Part shown: in pieces, positions 4,518 to 7,305 of the stretch
Layout: each line of letters opens with the position of its first letter
Numbering within the stretch: the first letter of the stretch is position 1
Source: CAMBDR01 sp046597185
GTDB lineage: Bacteria; Pseudomonadota; Gammaproteobacteria; Burkholderiales; Burkholderiaceae_D
Assembly: GCA_046597185.1 (NCBI GenBank)
Contig: JBKJLF010000761.1
Span: 1 to 7,305 of the forward strand
DNA length: 7,305 bases
Direction of reading: 5' to 3'
The notes under the pieces: generated by a model
The model's database searches: none
The model's input: the letters and a program-made list of their open reading frames with translations, nothing else
What the model was told of the DNA's origin: nothing
Position numbers and translations under genes: made by a program

Positions 4518-5384
4518 TTACCACCTCGGTAAGAAGACTGGCGTACACTTCTTGTGCGCCTCATAATCAGCCTGCCCACCCCATTTGGCATCGGCTCTCG
4601 TTTCCAGCATGGGAATACCGCTGACACGAGTGAGTAGCAAAGTCACAAAAAAGGGCGAAATCAAAGCCACCCATTGCCAGCCCTGCAGCACGGGCAAGGT
4701 AATGATGGCGATGCCAAACCACAATATCATTTCCCCGACGTAGTTGGGATGGCGCGAACGCGCCCATAAGCCCGTTTGGATGAATTTGCCCTGGTTGGCC
4801 GGATTGGCATTGAAGCGGGTTTTTTGCGCATCGGCGACCACTTCCAGCGCAAAGCCGCATAGCCAAATCAAAACACCAACCAGGGCAAACCCATCCAGCG
4901 CCTTGTGCCTGGATGTGGTGATGGCAACCAAGGCGGCGACGGCAGTGAGCGTTACCCACAAGCCCTGAATGGTCCACACACTCAGGAAGCGAATAAAGGA
5001 AGGTTTGATTTCGTCAAAGCGCCCGTCCTTGCCTGCTTTGTGAACGCGAGTGAAGAGAAAACTACCCAGCCGGATGGCCCACACCACCACCAGCACCAGC
5101 AGCAGAATCGATCTTGCATCGATTTGGGCACTCAATGCCGCCGCAATTACCATCACCGCAATATAGGTGAGGCTGCCCGTGATGTCGAAGAATTTTTCAG
5201 TTTGCAAATAATACGCGGGAATAAAGGCCAGCCACTGCACCCCAAACGCCAACCCCACCACCAGCGCCAGCAAGGGGATGCCATTGACCACAGCCCCGTT
5301 TTGACTGCCCGCAATGGTGACCAAAGCAGCAATCAATATGACAATGGGCAGGCTGATGAGAGCAATGCGGTCTGATTTTTTCAT
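4518..5384 (-). CDS. DUF1295 family membrane protein (steroid 5-alpha-reductase-like fold)
   Basis: This is a complete 288-residue integral membrane protein with several hydrophobic segments (about 9-28, 36-56, 73-86, 92-111, 140-155, 164-182, 219-252). Family marks are the EKFFDITGS stretch (63-71), WAIRLGSFLFTRVHKAGKDG (102-121), the conserved GLWARSRHPNYVGEMILWFG (205-224) and a C-terminal RVSGIPMLETRADAKWG (253-269). The SRHPNY...E block is shared with C-terminal steroid 5-alpha-reductase and isoprenylcysteine methyltransferase-type proteins, where it binds the nucleotide or cofactor. That suggests a reductase or transferase acting on a lipid, but the substrate is unknown. The start at 5384 gives a normal MKKSDR N-terminus; its Shine-Dalgarno is weak. 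It converges on the DUF2625 pseudogene 51 bp away and looks intact and monocistronic. Confidence 0.9.
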   Translation of the reverse strand: MKKSDRIALISLPIVILIAALVTIAGSQNGAVVNGIPLLALVVGLAFGVQWLAFIPAYYLQTEKFFDITGSLTYIAVMVIAAALSAQIDARSILLLVLVVVWAIRLGSFLFTRVHKAGKDGRFDEIKPSFIRFLSVWTIQGLWVTLTAVAALVAITTSRHKALDGFALVGVLIWLCGFALEVVADAQKTRFNANPANQGKFIQTGLWARSRHPNYVGEMILWFGIAIITLPVLQGWQWVALISPFFVTLLLTRVSGIPMLETRADAKWGGQADYEAHKKCTPVFLPRW

Positions 5385-5412
5385 AAGTGGTTCATCTTGT
5401 TTAAGTGTGCGT

Positions 5413-5455
5413 GAGAATGCATTGGTTGATCATGGCTGGCCTTGCGCTCATTCTC
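5413..5455 (-). repeat. Inverted repeat after the TonB receptor remnant
   Basis: GAGAATG (5413-5419) and CATTCTC (5449-5455) are perfect 7-bp inverted repeats 29 nt apart. They lie just past the stop codon of the receptor remnant (5457-5459) and upstream of the DUF1295 gene. There is no U-tract, so a terminator is only possible. The spacing is too wide for a simple operator. Confidence 0.3.
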
Positions 5456-5456
5456 G

Positions 5457-5560
5457 TCAGAAGCGCGCCGTCATTTCCACACCATAGCGGCGTGGATAGG
5501 GCACCGGGCTGAATCGGGTTTTTTATCCGAATGAGATACTTGTTGTTGATCATATCACAC
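5457..5560 (-). pseudogene. TonB-dependent receptor, 3'-terminal remnant
   Basis: On the minus strand one frame gives TRFSPVPYPRRYGVEMTARF followed by TGA (5457-5459). This is a typical last beta-strand of a TonB-dependent outer membrane receptor, with the C-terminal Phe needed for barrel assembly. Directly upstream, in another frame, DMINNKYLIRIKN resembles the preceding strand (usual form NLxDKxYxxR). The frame changes at the A-run/CCC tract near 5518-5525, so the piece is frameshifted as well as truncated. Nothing recognisable remains upstream of about 5560. It is a gene relic of some 34 codons; which substrate it once served cannot be said. Confidence 0.6.
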
Positions 5561-5588
5561 CTTGTCAAAGTATTCGCCCCACTAAAGT

Positions 5589-5619
5589 TTGCCTGTGGCA
5601 TACTGCCATCTTGTATAAT
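5589..5619 (+). promoter_or_regulatory. Candidate sigma-70 promoter of the Deg-type protease, with palindrome
   Basis: A perfect -10 box TATAAT (5614-5619) has TTGCCT (5589-5594) as a possible -35 box at a long 19-nt spacing. The start codon at 5651 lies about 31 nt beyond the -10 box. Between the boxes is the perfect palindrome TGGCA-TAC-TGCCA (5596-5608), well placed for a regulator that would cover the promoter. The -10 box is convincing; the -35 box and operator are suggestions. Confidence 0.5.
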
Positions 5620-5650
5620 TTCCATTTTGCAACCGTGAAGAACCCCGCCC

Positions 5651-7219
5651 ATGAAGCCTTTATTTCACCCCCGCCGCCCCCGCTGTTATCTCTCCCTTTT
5701 TGTGTTACTCCATTGCTGGTTTGCATGCAGCCTTGCGTGGGCGCAGGCGGGCAGCGCCGAGAGTGGCCGTCCTACCAGCGCCGCCAATGCTGGGCATGTC
5801 GAAAATGCAGTGGTAAAAATCTTTGCCACCTTGCGCGGGCCAGACCCGTTTCGGCCATGGAGTAAAGGCACGCCGCAAGAGGTGACCGGTTCGGGCGTGG
5901 TAATTGAAGGCAACCGGATTTTGACCAATGCGCATGTGGTCGGCTATGCCACCCAGGTGCAAGTGCAAGCCAGGCAGGGCGGCGATAAAATCAATGCCAG
6001 CGTGGTGGCGATAGCACCTGGCATTGATTTGGCCCTGCTCAAGTTGGATGACGATGCCTTCTTTTTCAGCCACCAGCCCCCCGTGCGCGATAAAAATCTA
6101 CCGGAAATTAAAGATGCGGTGTTTGTGTATGGCTACCCGACCGGGGGCAATTCACTCTCCACCACCAAGGGCATTGTCTCGCGTATTGAATTTGTCAATT
6201 ACCACCATTCCACCTCGGGCTTGAGGATTCAAATCGATGCCGCCATCAACCCCGGCAATAGCGGCGGCCCGGTGATCGCGGGCGATAAAATGGTGGGCTT
6301 GGCGTTTTCGGTTGCCACCAATGTGCAAAACATCGGCTATATCATTCCCAATGAAGAAATTGAATTGTTTTTGAAAGATATTGCCGATGGCCGCTATGAC
6401 GGCAAACCCGCCATGTTTGACAGTTTGCAAACCCTGGAAAACCCGGCCTTGCGCAAATTTTTAAAAATCGACCCCGCCATCAAGGGCATGGTGGTACAAC
6501 GGCCTGCGCAGTTGGACCCGGCTTACCCCTTGAAAGAGTGGGATGTGATCAGCCAGATTGGCGATACGCCGATTGATAATCAGGGTTTGGTGAAAATCGG
6601 TGCGGAGTTGAATGTGCGCTTTCAATATCTGGTACAGCAACTGGCACGCGATGGTAAGGTGGATTTAACCGTTGTGCGTGCGGGTAAGACCATCAAAATC
6701 AAATTGCCGGTTGGCACCGGGCGGCCGCAGATGATTCCGTCCCTGATCAATGAGTATCCGTCCTATTTCATTTGCGGCCCGATGGTATTTTCACGCGCTA
6801 CCAATGAGTTTCGCAATTTAATCAGCAATAATGCCCCGGCCTTAAACGCTTACGCCTATAACGCCAGCCCCTTGATGACGCGCTTTGGTGATGAGCCGGA
6901 TGCCGAGCGGGAAGAGTTGGTGGTGATCAGCGCGCCGTTTTTCTCGCATAAACTGGTGAATGGCTATGACAGCCGATTTGGCTCGGTGGTGCATTCGATT
7001 AACGATCACCCGGTGCGCAGCCTGCGCCATTTGGTGGGCATGTTGCGCGATTTGAAAGATGATTCATTGGTGATCCGTTTTGATCAACGGGTGGGTGAGA
7101 GCATTGTGGTGCCGCGTAAAGCGTTTATTGATTCGACTGAAGACGTGTTGAACGATAACGGCATACGTGCGCAGGGGTCGAAGGATATGCTGGAAGTTTG
7201 GCAGGGCAAGCGTAAGTAG
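5651..7219 (+). CDS. Deg/HtrA-like periplasmic serine protease with PDZ domains
   Basis: The 522-residue protein starts with a Sec signal peptide (basic PRRPR, hydrophobic core, probable cut after AWA at about residue 31). A trypsin-like domain follows (about 50-245) with a complete catalytic triad: H95 in TNAHVV, D126 in GIDLALL and S204 in NPGNSGGPV. Residues about 255-355 form a PDZ domain (GMVVQRP, EWDVISQIGDTPI). Residues about 360-500 match the second, diverged PDZ-like domain of the Deg9/Deg2-type proteases known from plants and many bacteria rather than E. coli DegP. It probably cleaves misfolded or specific envelope proteins. The ATG at 5651 gives a proper signal peptide, though no clear Shine-Dalgarno precedes it. 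It is a single gene with its own likely promoter, and its GC-rich codon use fits the host. The gene is intact. Confidence 0.92.
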   Translation: MKPLFHPRRPRCYLSLFVLLHCWFACSLAWAQAGSAESGRPTSAANAGHVENAVVKIFATLRGPDPFRPWSKGTPQEVTGSGVVIEGNRILTNAHVVGYATQVQVQARQGGDKINASVVAIAPGIDLALLKLDDDAFFFSHQPPVRDKNLPEIKDAVFVYGYPTGGNSLSTTKGIVSRIEFVNYHHSTSGLRIQIDAAINPGNSGGPVIAGDKMVGLAFSVATNVQNIGYIIPNEEIELFLKDIADGRYDGKPAMFDSLQTLENPALRKFLKIDPAIKGMVVQRPAQLDPAYPLKEWDVISQIGDTPIDNQGLVKIGAELNVRFQYLVQQLARDGKVDLTVVRAGKTIKIKLPVGTGRPQMIPSLINEYPSYFICGPMVFSRATNEFRNLISNNAPALNAYAYNASPLMTRFGDEPDAEREELVVISAPFFSHKLVNGYDSRFGSVVHSINDHPVRSLRHLVGMLRDLKDDSLVIRFDQRVGESIVVPRKAFIDSTEDVLNDNGIRAQGSKDMLEVWQGKRK

Positions 7220-7305
7220 TGAATTTGTGGTGATTTGTGATTTGATCGATTTGTGTACGCAAGAGAGCACCTTATTCATCTGTGGTGGTGGGTTTTCAAA
7301 AAAAG

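Noticed and set aside
4102..4548. N-terminal extension of the Sco frame
   Set aside because: It is antisense to clear DUF2625 coding sequence and shows no Sco features such as CxxxC.
4905..5375. 156-codon plus-strand ORF
   Set aside because: It is antisense to the DUF1295 gene; its His/Gln-rich translation is a shadow.
1..7305. CRISPR array, tRNA or rRNA genes
   Set aside because: I saw no regularly spaced repeats, no cloverleaf with a T-loop motif and no rRNA-like stretches on either strand.
7220..7305. Repeated GATTTGT words after the protease gene
   Set aside because: The copies are few, irregular and in simple T/G-rich DNA, with no hairpin or terminator to support a function.

Overview
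This window looks like a gene-poor, scarred stretch of a proteobacterial chromosome, probably beta- or gammaproteobacterial. The signs are a Sco/cupredoxin copper gene remnant, a TonB-dependent receptor tail ending in an aromatic residue, a DUF1295 membrane protein, a Deg-type periplasmic protease and two unrelated IS91-family transposase tails. I cannot name the species. Only three genes look intact: a J-domain protein (962-1846, +), a DUF1295 membrane protein (4518-5384, -) and a signal-peptide-bearing Deg/HtrA-like serine protease (5651-7219, +).

Left part (1-2187). The window opens in the 3' end of an IS91-family transposase (+) and reaches the 3' end of a second, different one on the other strand (-) at 2188. 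Between these two facing tails lie about 1.85 kb with no conventional operon. It holds the J-domain gene, clearly AT-richer than the right part, and three candidate integron attC-like sites (580-662, 879-943, 1848-1931). The J-domain gene is set out like a gene cassette: its ATG lies 19 nt after a GTTATGC core and its stop codon is 1 nt before GCCTAAC. Two short minus-strand ORFs fall in the other two candidate cassettes. No integrase gene is visible, so this would be a displaced or CALIN-like array; this reading is inference.

Middle part (2188-4466). A minus-strand copper-related operon remnant (sco, then cupredoxin, then a TauC/SsuC-type ABC permease) is broken at both ends. The sco gene has lost its N-terminal part at about 4101, where it abuts a 5'-truncated, stop-interrupted DUF2625 pseudogene on the plus strand. 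The permease has lost its last roughly 30 residues at about 2725, where it runs in frame into the C-terminal half of an IS91 transposase. The result is one continuous 560-codon ORF, a cupredoxin-permease-transposase chimera, with a 4x9-bp tandem repeat in its signal region.

Right part (4467-7305). The DUF1295 gene converges on the DUF2625 pseudogene. Upstream of it lies a frameshifted 3' remnant of a TonB-dependent receptor (about 5457-5560, -). A good -10 box, with a perfect palindrome just upstream, precedes the Deg-type protease. After the protease stop there are 86 nt of T/G-rich sequence in which I see nothing definite.

The genes do not form one working pathway. The main story is genome decay and mobile-element traffic, with a possible gene-cassette J-domain protein as the most interesting item.
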